Shown one piece after another: positions 45,250-54,147 of a stretch of 64,000 nt of DNA; position 1 is the stretch's first letter, and every line of letters starts with the position of its first letter. The position numbers and the translations under genes were made by a program. This DNA is from Bifidobacterium catulorum. GTDB lineage: Bacteria > Actinomycetota > Actinomycetes > Actinomycetales > Bifidobacteriaceae. Location: assembly GCF_003129925.1 (NCBI RefSeq), contig NZ_QFFN01000003.1:62001-126000 (forward strand), in the 5' to 3' direction. Under the pieces are notes generated by a model. It made no database searches. It saw only the letters and a list, made by a program, of their open reading frames with translations, and was not told where the DNA came from.

Positions 45250-46323
45250 ATGGCAGCAGCAGAGAAGAAGGACGACAAGAACAACGTCGTCGCCAAGCTC
45301 CTCGGCAACAACCTGACCTGGTCGGTCGTCGCACTGATCGCGCTGATCATCATCTGCACCATCGTCGACCACCAGTTCCTCAACCTCTCGTGGAACGACA
45401 ACACGGGTGGTCTCGCGGGCCCGCTGATCACCATGCTTCAGGAATCCGCCCGATACCTGATGATCGCCACCGGCATGACCCTGGTCATCTCCACCGCCGG
45501 CATCGATCTGTCCGTCGGCTCCGTCATGGCCGTGGCCGGCGCCACCGCCATGCAGCTGCTGACCAACGGCACCAACGTCTGGGTCGCCATCCTTGTGGCC
45601 CTCGCCATCGGTCTGGTCATCGGTTCCGTCAACGGCGTGCTGGTCTCCATCCTCGGACTTCAGCCGTTCATCACCACCCTGATCATGATGCTCGCCGGCC
45701 GAGGCATCGCCAAGGTCATCACCTCCGGTGAGAACACCGACGCCTCCCAGGTCGCCGGCGGCGAACCCCTGCGCTGGATGGCCAACGGCTTCATCCTCGG
45801 CATCCCCGCCAACTTCGTCATCGCCCTCGTCATCGTCATCGCGGTCGGCCTGGTCTCCCGCAAGACGGCCATGGGAATGATGATCGAATCCGTCGGCATC
45901 AATCAGGAAGCCAGCCGCATGACCGGCATCAACCCCCGAAAGATCCTCTTCCTTGTCTATGCGATCTCCGGCGTTCTCGCCGCCATCGCAGGTCTGTTCG
46001 CCACCGCATCCGTGATGCGCGTCGACGTGGTCAAGACCGGTCAGGATCTCGAAATGTACGCGATTCTCGCGGTCGTCATCGGCGGCACCTCGCTGCTCGG
46101 CGGCAAGTTCTCCCTTGCGGGCAGCGCCCTCGGCGCCGTCATCATCGCGATGATTCGCAAGACCATCATCACCCTCGGTGTCGATTCGGCCGCAACCCCG
46201 GCCTTCTTCGCCGCCGTGGTCATCATCATCTGTGTGATGCAGGCTCCGAAGGTTCACAACCTGAGCGCCGAGCTGAAGCGTAAGCGCGCGCTCAAGGATT
46301 CTCAGAAGGCGGTGGCAGCATGA
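45250..46323 (+). CDS. fruF: Fructose ABC transporter permease
   Basis: A 357-aa permease of the RbsC family with about 8-10 membrane segments. The family signature TAGIDLSVGSVMAVAGATAMQLL is near residues 80-105, and IGGTSLLGGKFSLAGSALGA near 280. It begins 1 bp after the fruK stop with GGAGG overlapping it, and overlaps fruG by 4 bp. It forms the membrane channel with FruG. Confidence 0.87.
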   Translation: MAAAEKKDDKNNVVAKLLGNNLTWSVVALIALIIICTIVDHQFLNLSWNDNTGGLAGPLITMLQESARYLMIATGMTLVISTAGIDLSVGSVMAVAGATAMQLLTNGTNVWVAILVALAIGLVIGSVNGVLVSILGLQPFITTLIMMLAGRGIAKVITSGENTDASQVAGGEPLRWMANGFILGIPANFVIALVIVIAVGLVSRKTAMGMMIESVGINQEASRMTGINPRKILFLVYAISGVLAAIAGLFATASVMRVDVVKTGQDLEMYAILAVVIGGTSLLGGKFSLAGSALGAVIIAMIRKTIITLGVDSAATPAFFAAVVIIICVMQAPKVHNLSAELKRKRALKDSQKAVAA

Positions 46324-47339
46324 GTTCCGCAGCAGTGACTCCAAAGGCCGAGAAGGCCAAGGGCGGCAAGTTCGACGCCCAAATGATTCCGACGATCGCC
46401 GCCGTGGTGATCTTCATCCTGATGCTGATCATGGGTCAGGTGCTGTTCGGCACCTACTTCAGGCTCGGCTTCATCTCCTCGCTGTTCATCGACCACGCCT
46501 ACCTGATCATCCTCGCCGTCGCCATGACGTTGCCGATCCTCACCGGCGGCATCGACCTGTCCGTCGGTGCCATCGTGGCCATCACGGCCGTCGTCGGCAT
46601 GAAGATGCTCAACGGCGGAACCCCCGCCCCGCTGGTCCTCGTCGTCATGCTGCTCATCGGTGCCGCTTTCGGCCTGCTCGCCGGCGTGCTGATCGAGGAA
46701 TTCAACATGCAGCCGTTCATCGCGACGCTGTCGACCATGTTCCTCGCCCGAGGCATCGCATCCATCATCTCCACCGACTCCCTGACCATGCCGGCCAACA
46801 ACGGCTATGCGTGGATCGGCGGCGAAGGCTGGAAGATCATCGACAATCCGAAGATCGCCAACGATCTGAGCATCAACCTCGGTGTGATCATCGCGATCGT
46901 CGTGGTCGTGTTCGGCTACATCCTGCTGCATCACACCCGCACCGGACGCACGATCTACGCCATCGGCGGCTCCCGTTCCTCGGCCGAGCTCATGGGTCTG
47001 CCGGTCAAGCGCACGCAGTACGTCATCTACCTGACGTCCGCCACGCTCGCCGCGCTGGCCTCCATCGTCTACACCGCCAACATCGGTTCCGCGAAGAACA
47101 CGGTGGGTGTCGGCTGGGAGCTCGACGCCGTCGCCTCCGTCGTCATCGGCGGTACGATCATCACCGGCGGCTTCGGTTACGTGCTTGGCTCCGTGCTGGG
47201 TGCCCTGGTCCGCTCCATCCTTGAGCCGCTGACCACCGACTTCGGCGTTCCCGCCGAGGCCGTGCAGATCGTGGTCGGCGTGATGATCCTCATCTTCGTT
47301 GTCCTTCAGCGTGCGGTCACCGCATTCAAGAAGGAATAG
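46320..47339 (+). CDS. fruG: Fructose ABC transporter permease
   Basis: A 339-aa second RbsC-type permease. The signature TGGIDLSVGAIVAITAVVG is near residue 80, and VVIGGTIITGGFGYVLGSVLGAL near 280. The ATG overlaps the fruF stop by 4 bp, so the pair is made in equal amounts. It closes the operon, with a terminator 26 bp later. Confidence 0.87.
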   Translation: MSSAAVTPKAEKAKGGKFDAQMIPTIAAVVIFILMLIMGQVLFGTYFRLGFISSLFIDHAYLIILAVAMTLPILTGGIDLSVGAIVAITAVVGMKMLNGGTPAPLVLVVMLLIGAAFGLLAGVLIEEFNMQPFIATLSTMFLARGIASIISTDSLTMPANNGYAWIGGEGWKIIDNPKIANDLSINLGVIIAIVVVVFGYILLHHTRTGRTIYAIGGSRSSAELMGLPVKRTQYVIYLTSATLAALASIVYTANIGSAKNTVGVGWELDAVASVVIGGTIITGGFGYVLGSVLGALVRSILEPLTTDFGVPAEAVQIVVGVMILIFVVLQRAVTAFKKE

Positions 47340-47364
47340 CAACGGTTCATTTCCCTCCTTCGGA

Positions 47365-47398
47365 GAGGCCCGTCGGGATTTCCCGGCGGGCCTCTTTG
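47365..47398 (+). terminator. Intrinsic terminator after fruG
   Basis: A 12-bp stem (47365-47376 with 47383-47394), one G-T wobble, 6-nt loop, then TTTG. It ends the fruEKFG transcript. Confidence 0.8.
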
Positions 47399-47689
47399 CC
47401 GTTGACGGGGCGACGATTCGCGCCACTGACGAGTGGCTTGCGCCGGTCGAGGCCGACGAGGTGACGGCGTTGGAGGGAATATGATGTGTCATACGATTCG
47501 GCGAATAACTGTCCATTATCTGAGCAAATATCTCATTGTTGTCTCATAGGGTACAAGATGGTGACAGCCTCCAAGAGGGAAGCCAAAGCTCCGCATCGTC
47601 GCCGGGCGTCGTGATGCGGAACGCCAACCGCCGACCGCATCCGGAGCCGGGCCGCGATGCACTTCATGTGAGAGAAAGACATAACCATC
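47399..47689. other. Intergenic stretch before the MHS transporter, no gene seen
   Basis: About 290 bp between the fruG terminator and the transporter. No convincing coding frame or RNA gene is visible. The AT-richer part at about 47500-47560 presumably holds the transporter promoter, but I could not define its boxes with confidence. Confidence 0.4.
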
Positions 47690-48829
47690 ATGTCAACCAC
47701 AACGGCATCACTGTCCGGCTCCAAGACGGTAAAGAAGGATTCCGTCGCCGAGATCATCGCAGCGTCCATGGTCGGCACCGCCATCGAGTTCTATGACAAC
47801 TACTGCTATTCCATCGCCGCGGCGAGCTACTTCGGCCTGATCTTCTTTACGGACGTCGCCAAATCCAACCCCGCCATCGCCACGCTCATGGCATTCGTCA
47901 CCTTCGCCGTCTCGTTCCTCGCCCGACCGTTCGGCTCCATGCTGTTCGGCCACTTCGGCGACAAGCTCGGACGAAAGAAGACGCTTGTCGTGGCCCTCAT
48001 GACCATGGGCATCTCCACGTTCCTCGTCGGCGTGCTTCCGGGCTACGAACAGATCGGCGTCTGGTCTGTCGTCATCCTGTGCCTCTGCCGCGCATGCCAA
48101 GGTGTCGGTCTTGCCGGCGAATGGTCCGGCGCCGCGCTCGTGGCCACGGAGAACGCGCCCGCCGACAAGCGCGCCCTCTACGGATCGTTCCCGAACCTCG
48201 GTGCGCCCATCGGATTCTTCTGCGCCTACGGCATCAACCTGCTGCTCACCACGCATCTGAGCAAGGACCAGATGATTGCCTTCGGATGGCGCATCCCGTT
48301 CCTCATGTCCGCGATCCTCGTCATCATCGGTCTGTATGTGCGTGCCCGCATGAGCGAAACCCCGGTCTTCCGTAAGGCCTCCGAGGAGAAGCGCACCTCC
48401 AGGCATCCGCTTACCGATCTCCTTCCCTACTGGAAGCAGGTGCTGCTTGGCACGGTCGCCATGGGCATCACCTACACGCTGTTCTACATCCTCGGCACAT
48501 GGTCGCTCAGCTATGGCGTCTCGGGTCTTGGATTCAGCCAGCCCGAGTATCTCGCCATGCAGATGGTGTCGGTGTTCTTCTTCGCCGCGTTCATCGTCGT
48601 GGGATGCCTGCAGGCCGACAAACTCGGCCGCAAGAAGGTGCTGATCGCCACCACGGCCGTCACGCTGGTGTTCAGTTTCTTCGCCCCGGCGCTGCTCCAG
48701 CACGACGCCATGCGCATCATGTTGTTCCTCTGCCTCGGCTTCGTGCTCATGGGAGGCCTGTTCGGTCCCTCCGGCGCCTACCTGCCCGAGCTGTTCCCGA
48801 TGCACGTGCGGTATTCCGGCGCCGCCTGA
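47690..48829 (+). CDS. MHS family MFS transporter, truncated by frameshift
   Basis: A proton-coupled metabolite transporter of the MHS branch of the MFS (relatives ShiA, ProP, KgtP). The N-terminus AASMVGTAIEFYDNYCYS and the loop GHFGDKLGRKKTLV are diagnostic. About ten membrane segments are present in these 379 aa. A TGA stops the frame directly after PMHVRYSGAA. The conserved continuation LSYNLAAIFGGAFAPSLATWL is in the next frame, so one C appears to be missing at about 48826-48828. Intact length would be about 437 aa. Whether the truncated protein works is doubtful; substrate unknown. Confidence 0.8.
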   Translation: MSTTTASLSGSKTVKKDSVAEIIAASMVGTAIEFYDNYCYSIAAASYFGLIFFTDVAKSNPAIATLMAFVTFAVSFLARPFGSMLFGHFGDKLGRKKTLVVALMTMGISTFLVGVLPGYEQIGVWSVVILCLCRACQGVGLAGEWSGAALVATENAPADKRALYGSFPNLGAPIGFFCAYGINLLLTTHLSKDQMIAFGWRIPFLMSAILVIIGLYVRARMSETPVFRKASEEKRTSRHPLTDLLPYWKQVLLGTVAMGITYTLFYILGTWSLSYGVSGLGFSQPEYLAMQMVSVFFFAAFIVVGCLQADKLGRKKVLIATTAVTLVFSFFAPALLQHDAMRIMLFLCLGFVLMGGLFGPSGAYLPELFPMHVRYSGAA

Positions 48830-49002
48830 GCTATAACCTCGCGGCCATCTTCGGTGGTGCGTTCGCCCCGTCGCTGGCCACCTGGCTCGTGAGCACCTAC
48901 GGCATCATGTCCGTCGGCTGGTACATGGCCGCAATGAGCGCCGTCGCGCTTATCGCGTTGCTGCTGATCAAGGAAAGCAAGAACATGGACTACAGCAAGT
49001 AG
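48829..49002 (+). pseudogene. Displaced C-terminal end of the MHS transporter
   Basis: This frame encodes LSYNLAAIFGGAFAPSLATWL and a final hydrophobic helix (about 48905-48975), ending KESKNMDYSK. These are the missing last one or two membrane segments of the transporter upstream. There is no independent start or ribosome binding site. Confidence 0.75.
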
Positions 49003-49042
49003 CCAGCGATTGGCGGCCGTGCGTCAGCTCGACGCTTTGACC

Positions 49043-49077
49043 ATGGGGAGTCTCCCAGAGGGGGACTCCCCATTTGC
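49043..49077. terminator. Hairpin terminator after the MHS transporter
   Basis: Arms ATGGGGAGTC (49043-49052) and GACTCCCCAT (49064-49073) pair perfectly, with further inner pairing, and are followed by TTTG. It lies between two convergent genes and may serve both. Confidence 0.7.
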
Positions 49078-49083
49078 ATATGG

Positions 49084-50124
49084 TCAGATGAGTTCCAGCA
49101 GCGCGTCCACGTCCTGCGGCCGGGTCGCCCAGCTGGTGGCGAATCGAACGATGGTGTGGTCGTCGTCGTATTTCTCCCAGAAACTAAACGATACGTCCTT
49201 CCGCAGGCGGCTCAGCGTCGCGTCGTCGAGGATAAGGAACTGCTGGTTGGTAGGGGAGTCGTACAAACGCCGATACCCCTTTTCCGTGAAGCCCCGTCTG
49301 ATCCGCATCGCCTGCTCGACGCCGTTTCTGGCGATGTCCACATACAGACCATCGGTGAACAACGTGTTGAACTGCAAACCCAGGAGCCATCCCTTGGCCA
49401 ACAGGGCGCCGTTGAGCTTGATCTGTGTGAAGAAGCCGTCTATGCCGAACCCGTCGCGACGGTGCGGTCTGGTGACGACCACGGCCTCCCCGAACAACGC
49501 TCCGACCTTGGTGCCACCGATGTAGAACACGTCGCAGCATTCCGCAATTGTTTTCAGCGTCACGTCGGTGCCCTCCGCCGCAAGACCGTATCCAAGCCGT
49601 GCGCCGTCGAGGTACAGGGGTATGCCGTGATCGTGACAGACCGCACTGATGGCATGCAGTTCGGTCGAGGAGTACAGTGTGCCGAATTCCGTGGGATGGG
49701 AAACATATACCATGCCGGGTCTGACCATATGGTCGTGGTTCTCGTCTTGTTCGAAGGCGTCGAGGTACGAGCGCAGATCGTCCGCATCGATTCGGCCTTC
49801 ATGATGGGGGAGCGTGAGTACCTTGTGCCCGCTCGATTCGATTGCGCCGGCCTCGTGGACGCTGATGTGGCCGCTTTCCGCGGAGACGACGCCTTCGAAT
49901 GGACGGAGTGTGGAATCGATGACCGTGCGGTTGGTCTGCGTGCCGCCTACGAGGAACCGCACCTCCGCATCCGGGGTGCCGCATTCCATGCGTATGCGTT
50001 GCACCGCGTGCTCGCAGACGTCGTCAAGTCCATATCCCGTATGCTCCCGGCCGTTGTCTTCGCATAGGGCTTCGAGAACGCGGGGATGCGCTCCCACCAG
50101 ATAGTCGTTGTCGAAATGCAGCAT
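49084..50124 (-). CDS. Threonine aldolase-like PLP-dependent enzyme
   Basis: A 346-aa fold-type I PLP enzyme of the beta-eliminating lyase/threonine aldolase family. It cleaves beta-hydroxy amino acids such as threonine to glycine and an aldehyde. The PLP lysine is in FYIGGTKVGALFGEA (about residue 200) and the cofactor Asp in IPLYLDGARLGYGL. The N-terminus MLHFDNDYLVGAHP matches the family. The ATG at 50124 follows GGGGGGAG; the frame is open 48 bp further without one. It faces the MHS transporter and is divergent from the aminotransferase. Confidence 0.82.
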   Translation of the reverse strand: MLHFDNDYLVGAHPRVLEALCEDNGREHTGYGLDDVCEHAVQRIRMECGTPDAEVRFLVGGTQTNRTVIDSTLRPFEGVVSAESGHISVHEAGAIESSGHKVLTLPHHEGRIDADDLRSYLDAFEQDENHDHMVRPGMVYVSHPTEFGTLYSSTELHAISAVCHDHGIPLYLDGARLGYGLAAEGTDVTLKTIAECCDVFYIGGTKVGALFGEAVVVTRPHRRDGFGIDGFFTQIKLNGALLAKGWLLGLQFNTLFTDGLYVDIARNGVEQAMRIRRGFTEKGYRRLYDSPTNQQFLILDDATLSRLRKDVSFSFWEKYDDDHTIVRFATSWATRPQDVDALLELI

Positions 50125-50330
50125 GATGCGGCTCCCCCCGTCGTGAACATGAATCGTGAATTCCCTCGGCATCGTAAATCGTCGATGGTTTTATCGCACA
50201 GTATATTCCCGAGATTTCAGATTTTGAAATAATGTCCTACATATAGGGATGCATGTTCCGTGAGGGTGATGGGACAGCATGGCGTTATGATGCTACGGGA
50301 AGCATTCGTTTAACCAATGAGGGATCCGAC

Positions 50331-51539
50331 ATGAACCACCAGCCGCCGAGGATGTCGATACGCGCAGAACGATCGGAGCCGTTCCGGGCCATGGCGTTCG
50401 GCGCCAGGGCGGACCGGCTCGCCGCACAGGGGTGCGACGTGATCAAACTCTGTCTGGGCGAGCCGGATTTCGGGGCGCCCCGGGCCGTGCGACGGGCCAT
50501 GGCCGGGTTGATGGACGGCCGTGCGCTGCCCTATACCGCGACATTCGGCATTCCCCGGTTGCGAGAGGCGATCAGCGGGTTCTACAGGGACCGTCACGGT
50601 CTGGACGTCGACCCGCACCGCATATGCGTGACCTGCGGCGGTTCCGAAGGACTGCTGCTCGCCACGGCGCTCACCGTGGATCCGGGGGACAAGGTCCTCG
50701 TGGCGGACCCTTCGTATCCCTGCAACCGTGAACTGGTGCGGACGTTCGGCGGCACCGTGGTCGACGTGCCGACCAATGCCGGGACGCGATACCATCTCGA
50801 TCTCGACGGCGTTCGACGGCATTGGGATGATGCGGTAGCGGCCGTTATGATCACATCCCCGTCGAATCCGACGGGCACGTGCATCCCGTTCGACACAATG
50901 GATGCGGTCTGCGGCTATGCGCGCGAGCATGGCGCGTGGCGGATCGTGGACGAGACGTATCTCGACCTCGCCGATGTCGATGCCATGGGGAGGCCTGTAG
51001 TACGATCGGTGCTGGCCTGCGATCCGGATGCCATCACCGTCAACAGCTTCTCCAAGTACTTCGGCATGACCGGCTGGCGTCTCGGTTGGCTCGTCCTGCC
51101 GGAACGACTGCTGGAGGCGGCCGACAATCTGGCCATGAACTATCTGCTGTGCGCCCCGACCCCGGTGCAATACGCTGCATTGGAGTGCTTCACTCCGGAA
51201 TCATATGCGGAATGCGACGCCCGGCGTCGTGAATTCCTGGCCAGGCGCGCGGTGGTGACCGAGGGTCTGGATCGTATCGGGCTGCCGTTGGAGGTGCGGC
51301 CTACCGGGGCGTTCTACGCGTATTTCGACATCAGCTCCACGGGGATGGATTCCTGGACGTTCTGTGAGCGGCTTCTGGAGGAATATCACGTGGCGCTCAC
51401 GCCGGGAAGGGACTTCGCCGTGGCCACGGCGGACACGCATGTGAGGCTGTCCTACGCCGCCTCCCGTGATGCGTTGAACGAGGGCCTGCGCAGAATCGGA
51501 CGGTTCTGCGATGACGTGCGGACGAGTCGTCCGGCATGA
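50331..51539 (+). CDS. Class I/II pyridoxal phosphate aminotransferase
   Basis: A 402-aa fold-type I aminotransferase. The Schiff-base Lys is in NSFSKYFGMTGWRLGW (about residue 245). Other marks are KLCLGEPDFGAP, ITSPSNPTGT (the PLP-binding Asn loop), DETYLDL, and the substrate-binding Arg in HVRLSYA. It resembles broad-range aspartate/aromatic aminotransferases; the substrate is not clear. GAGGGA precedes ATG 50331. A D-2-hydroxyacid dehydrogenase gene follows 69 bp later, so the 2-oxo acid product may be reduced by it. Confidence 0.85.
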   Translation: MNHQPPRMSIRAERSEPFRAMAFGARADRLAAQGCDVIKLCLGEPDFGAPRAVRRAMAGLMDGRALPYTATFGIPRLREAISGFYRDRHGLDVDPHRICVTCGGSEGLLLATALTVDPGDKVLVADPSYPCNRELVRTFGGTVVDVPTNAGTRYHLDLDGVRRHWDDAVAAVMITSPSNPTGTCIPFDTMDAVCGYAREHGAWRIVDETYLDLADVDAMGRPVVRSVLACDPDAITVNSFSKYFGMTGWRLGWLVLPERLLEAADNLAMNYLLCAPTPVQYAALECFTPESYAECDARRREFLARRAVVTEGLDRIGLPLEVRPTGAFYAYFDISSTGMDSWTFCERLLEEYHVALTPGRDFAVATADTHVRLSYAASRDALNEGLRRIGRFCDDVRTSRPA

Positions 51540-51608
51540 TCCGTGGCATATCGGGACCCCGGTATGTGCAACTACGATATGAACCGACATCGATGAAAGA
51601 GGATGGCA

Positions 51609-52592
51609 ATGAACGATGCACCGACAGCCGATCGGCTGATAATCAACTGCCTGCCGCTCACCGCCGATGAGCGCCGACGTTTCGTGGACGCCGCCGCCGG
51701 GGTGAGACAGGAATTCGTCGGGGACGATTCCATGCGAGACCAGATGGCCTGGCCGGCCGGCGTCCCAGAGGGGATGCGCCCCCATGCCACGGCGCTCATC
51801 GGCAATGTGCCTCCGGACGGCATGGGCGACTATACTCGGTTGGAATGGCTGCAGACGTGGAGCGCTGGCGTCGACCGGTATCTGGCTCCCGGCGTGCTGC
51901 CGAACCACGTCCAGGTGACCAACGCCACCGGTGCCTACGGGCAGAGCGTAGCCGAGCATCTGTTCGCCATGATGTGGTCGTTGATGAAGAATCTGCCGCA
52001 ATACCGCGACCGGCAGCGTGCGCACGAATGGAGGGACGCGGGTCCGGCGTTGTCGCCCAAGGGACTGACCGTGCTGGTCATCGGCACGGGCGATATCGGA
52101 TCCACCTTCGCGACAATGGTGAAGGGCGTGGGCGCCCACACCCTTGGAGTGCGCCGTGACCCGAACAAGCCGGCGGAGGGCATCGACTCCATGTTCGGCT
52201 TCGACGCGCTGGACGTGCTGCTCACCAAGGCCGATGTGGTGGCCATCACCGTGCCGTCCTCCCCGAAGACGCATCACCTCCTCGACGCCCACCGATTCGA
52301 CTTGCTCAAGACCGGTTCGATCGTGCTCAACGCCGGCCGCGGCGACGTCATCGATCCGGCGGCGCTGCACGACGCCATGGGAAGGCTCAGGGGCGTAGGC
52401 CTCGATGTCACGGAACCGGAGCCACTGCCCGCCGAAGACCCGCTGTGGGACGAGCCGCGCTGCCTGATCACGCCGCATGTCGCCGGAGGCAATCATCTCG
52501 GCATCACCGTGGAGCGCATCATTGAGATAGCGTTGGACAACGTGGCGAACTATGCGCATGGCAGACCATTGCATAATCTCGTACATCGCTGA
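51609..52592 (+). CDS. D-isomer specific 2-hydroxyacid dehydrogenase
   Basis: A 327-aa NAD(P)-dependent oxidoreductase interconverting 2-oxo and D-2-hydroxy acids. The cofactor motif is VIGTGDIGSTFA (GxGxxG), and it is followed by Arg-Arg (LGVRRDP) where NAD enzymes usually have Asp, which suggests NADPH preference. The catalytic triad is Arg in NAGRGDVID, Glu in GLDVTEPEP and His in TPHVAGGN. The ATG at 51609 is spaced correctly from AAAGAGG; an ATG at 51603 is too close to it. It is the second gene after the aminotransferase. Confidence 0.87.
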   Translation: MNDAPTADRLIINCLPLTADERRRFVDAAAGVRQEFVGDDSMRDQMAWPAGVPEGMRPHATALIGNVPPDGMGDYTRLEWLQTWSAGVDRYLAPGVLPNHVQVTNATGAYGQSVAEHLFAMMWSLMKNLPQYRDRQRAHEWRDAGPALSPKGLTVLVIGTGDIGSTFATMVKGVGAHTLGVRRDPNKPAEGIDSMFGFDALDVLLTKADVVAITVPSSPKTHHLLDAHRFDLLKTGSIVLNAGRGDVIDPAALHDAMGRLRGVGLDVTEPEPLPAEDPLWDEPRCLITPHVAGGNHLGITVERIIEIALDNVANYAHGRPLHNLVHR

Positions 52593-52607
52593 TCGCGCGG
52601 CGGATGA

Positions 52608-52654
52608 AAAAGGACGGCCGTGGCGGATTCCAGTTCCGCCAGGGCCGTCCTTTT
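52608..52654. terminator. Bidirectional terminator between the dehydrogenase and metI
   Basis: Twelve-bp outer arms (52608-52619 and 52643-52654) with an A tract on the left and a T tract on the right, plus an inner GGCGGA/TCCGCC stem. It can stop transcription from both convergent operons. Confidence 0.85.
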
Positions 52655-52682
52655 CCGTATAAATGATGCCTTTCGGTTCTCG

Positions 52683-53363
52683 TCACCGGGAATGATGGTC
52701 GATCCGGCGCGCAAGCACGTTGCCGAGGCTCTGGAAGATCTGGACGAGAATCACGCACAGCACCACGGAAACCACCATGACGTCATACTGGTAGCGCTGG
52801 TAGCCGTAACGGATGGCAATGTCGCCAAGACCACCGGCACCCACGGTGCCGGCCATGGCCGAATACCCGAACAGGTTGATGAACGTTATCGCCGCACCGC
52901 GGATGAGGGAGGGTAGGCTCTCGAACAGCAGCACCTTGGTGACGATGGCCCAGGAGCCCGCGCCGAAGCTCTGAGCTGCCTCGACGAGATCCCCATCCAC
53001 TTCGGCGAGGCTTTGCTCCACCATGCGTCCGACGAACGGAGCCGCCGAGACCACCAACGGCACGATGGCACCCTGCACGCCAAGCGAGGTGCCCATGATG
53101 AGTCTGGTCAGGGGGATCAACGCCACCAGCAGGATGATGAACGGGATGGAGCGTCCGATGTTCACGATCCATCCAAGCACGGCATGAAGAATCCTATGCG
53201 GCCAGATCGCCTTCGGTGCGCTGATGGTCAGCAGCACGCCCAACGGCACGCCGATCACATACGCCAGAAAGGTGGAGACCGTGGTCATCACCAAGGTGTC
53301 CCACGTGCCGTCCAGCAGCAGTTCCCCGTATTCGCCGAGAAATTCCTGAATCGTCGCGATCAT
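52683..53363 (-). CDS. metI: Methionine ABC transporter permease
   Basis: A 226-aa MetI-type permease with about five membrane segments. The EAA loop reads VEAAQSFGAGSWAIVTKVLLFESLPSLI near residues 130-160, and the tail VGAGGLGDIAIRYGYQRYQYDVM is typical of methionine permeases. It is 1 bp from the metN stop on the same strand. No metQ binding-protein gene is adjacent. Confidence 0.87.
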   Translation of the reverse strand: MIATIQEFLGEYGELLLDGTWDTLVMTTVSTFLAYVIGVPLGVLLTISAPKAIWPHRILHAVLGWIVNIGRSIPFIILLVALIPLTRLIMGTSLGVQGAIVPLVVSAAPFVGRMVEQSLAEVDGDLVEAAQSFGAGSWAIVTKVLLFESLPSLIRGAAITFINLFGYSAMAGTVGAGGLGDIAIRYGYQRYQYDVMVVSVVLCVILVQIFQSLGNVLARRIDHHSR

Positions 53364-53364
53364 G

Positions 53365-54147
53365 CTATCTCACCTCACTGATGCCGGTATCGGCCCGTCG
53401 CGTGTTCTGGGCGTCGGCGCTTGCGATGAGCGCCTTGAGGATATCGCTCTGCGGGTTGGCGAACAATTCCTCGGTCCTGCCGCTCTCCACAATGCGACCG
53501 CCGTCGATCATGGCGACGCGGTCGCAGATGCTGCGTGCCACCGACAGCGAATGCGTGATGACGACCAGGGTCACGTCCATCTCGCGGTTGATACGTCGCA
53601 GCAGGTCGAGGATCTGTACGGTAGTGGTCGAATCAAGGGCGCTGGTCGCCTCGTCGCACAGCATGATCGAAGGTTTGTTCGCCAATGCGCGTGCTATGGC
53701 CACACGTTGCTGCTGGCCTCCGGAAAGCTGGCTCGGGTAACGGTCGCCGTATCCGGAAAGCCCCACCATATCCAGAAGCCTTTCCGCCCGGGCGGTGCGT
53801 TCGGCCTTTGACACGTGGTTGAGCTCCAGCGGGAACGTGACGTTGCGCAGCACCGTTCTCTGCTGGAAGAGGCTGAAATTCTGGAAGATCATGCCTATGG
53901 AGGCGCGAAGCGCGGCGAGTCGTGCCCCTGTCGCGTCGGTCACGTCCTCGCCGTCGATGACGACGCGTCCCTTCGTGGGGCGCTCCAGCAGGTTGATACA
54001 GCGTACGAGGGTCGATTTGCCTGCGCCCGACGAGCCGAGAATGCCGAAGACCTCGCCCTTGGCGATGTCGAGGCTGATGTCGTGCAGCACCTCATGGGCC
54101 TCGGGCCCCTCGCCGTAGCTTTTATGAAGATGGTCGAATTGAATCAC
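53365..54147 (-). CDS. metN: Methionine ABC transporter ATP-binding protein, short form
   Basis: A 260-aa ATPase energising methionine uptake with MetI. Walker A is GSSGAGKST, the signature [15 protein letters not shown], and Walker B IMLCDEATSALDST. It ends about 10 residues after the ATPase domain, so it lacks the C-terminal NIL/ACT-like domain that lets internal methionine inhibit longer MetN proteins. The GTG at 54147 begins the family sequence VIQFDHLHKSYGEG, and a minus-strand TATCAT lies 8 bp upstream, so the mRNA is probably leaderless. Confidence 0.85.
   Translation of the reverse strand: MIQFDHLHKSYGEGPEAHEVLHDISLDIAKGEVFGILGSSGAGKSTLVRCINLLERPTKGRVVIDGEDVTDATGARLAALRASIGMIFQNFSLFQQRTVLRNVTFPLELNHVSKAERTARAERLLDMVGLSGYGDRYPSQLSGGQQQRVAIARALANKPSIMLCDEATSALDSTTTVQILDLLRRINREMDVTLVVITHSLSVARSICDRVAMIDGGRIVESGRTEELFANPQSDILKALIASADAQNTRRADTGISEVR

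Noticed and set aside
42576-45434. Minus-strand open frame of 952 codons over fruE and fruK
   Set aside because: It lies entirely opposite two well-conserved transporter genes and spans their intergenic hairpin. The Leu/Gly/Val/Asp-rich translation matches no family.
48800-48850. Programmed frameshift in the MHS transporter
   Set aside because: No classic slippery heptamer or downstream structure was seen, and this family does not use recoding. A mutation or sequencing error is simpler.
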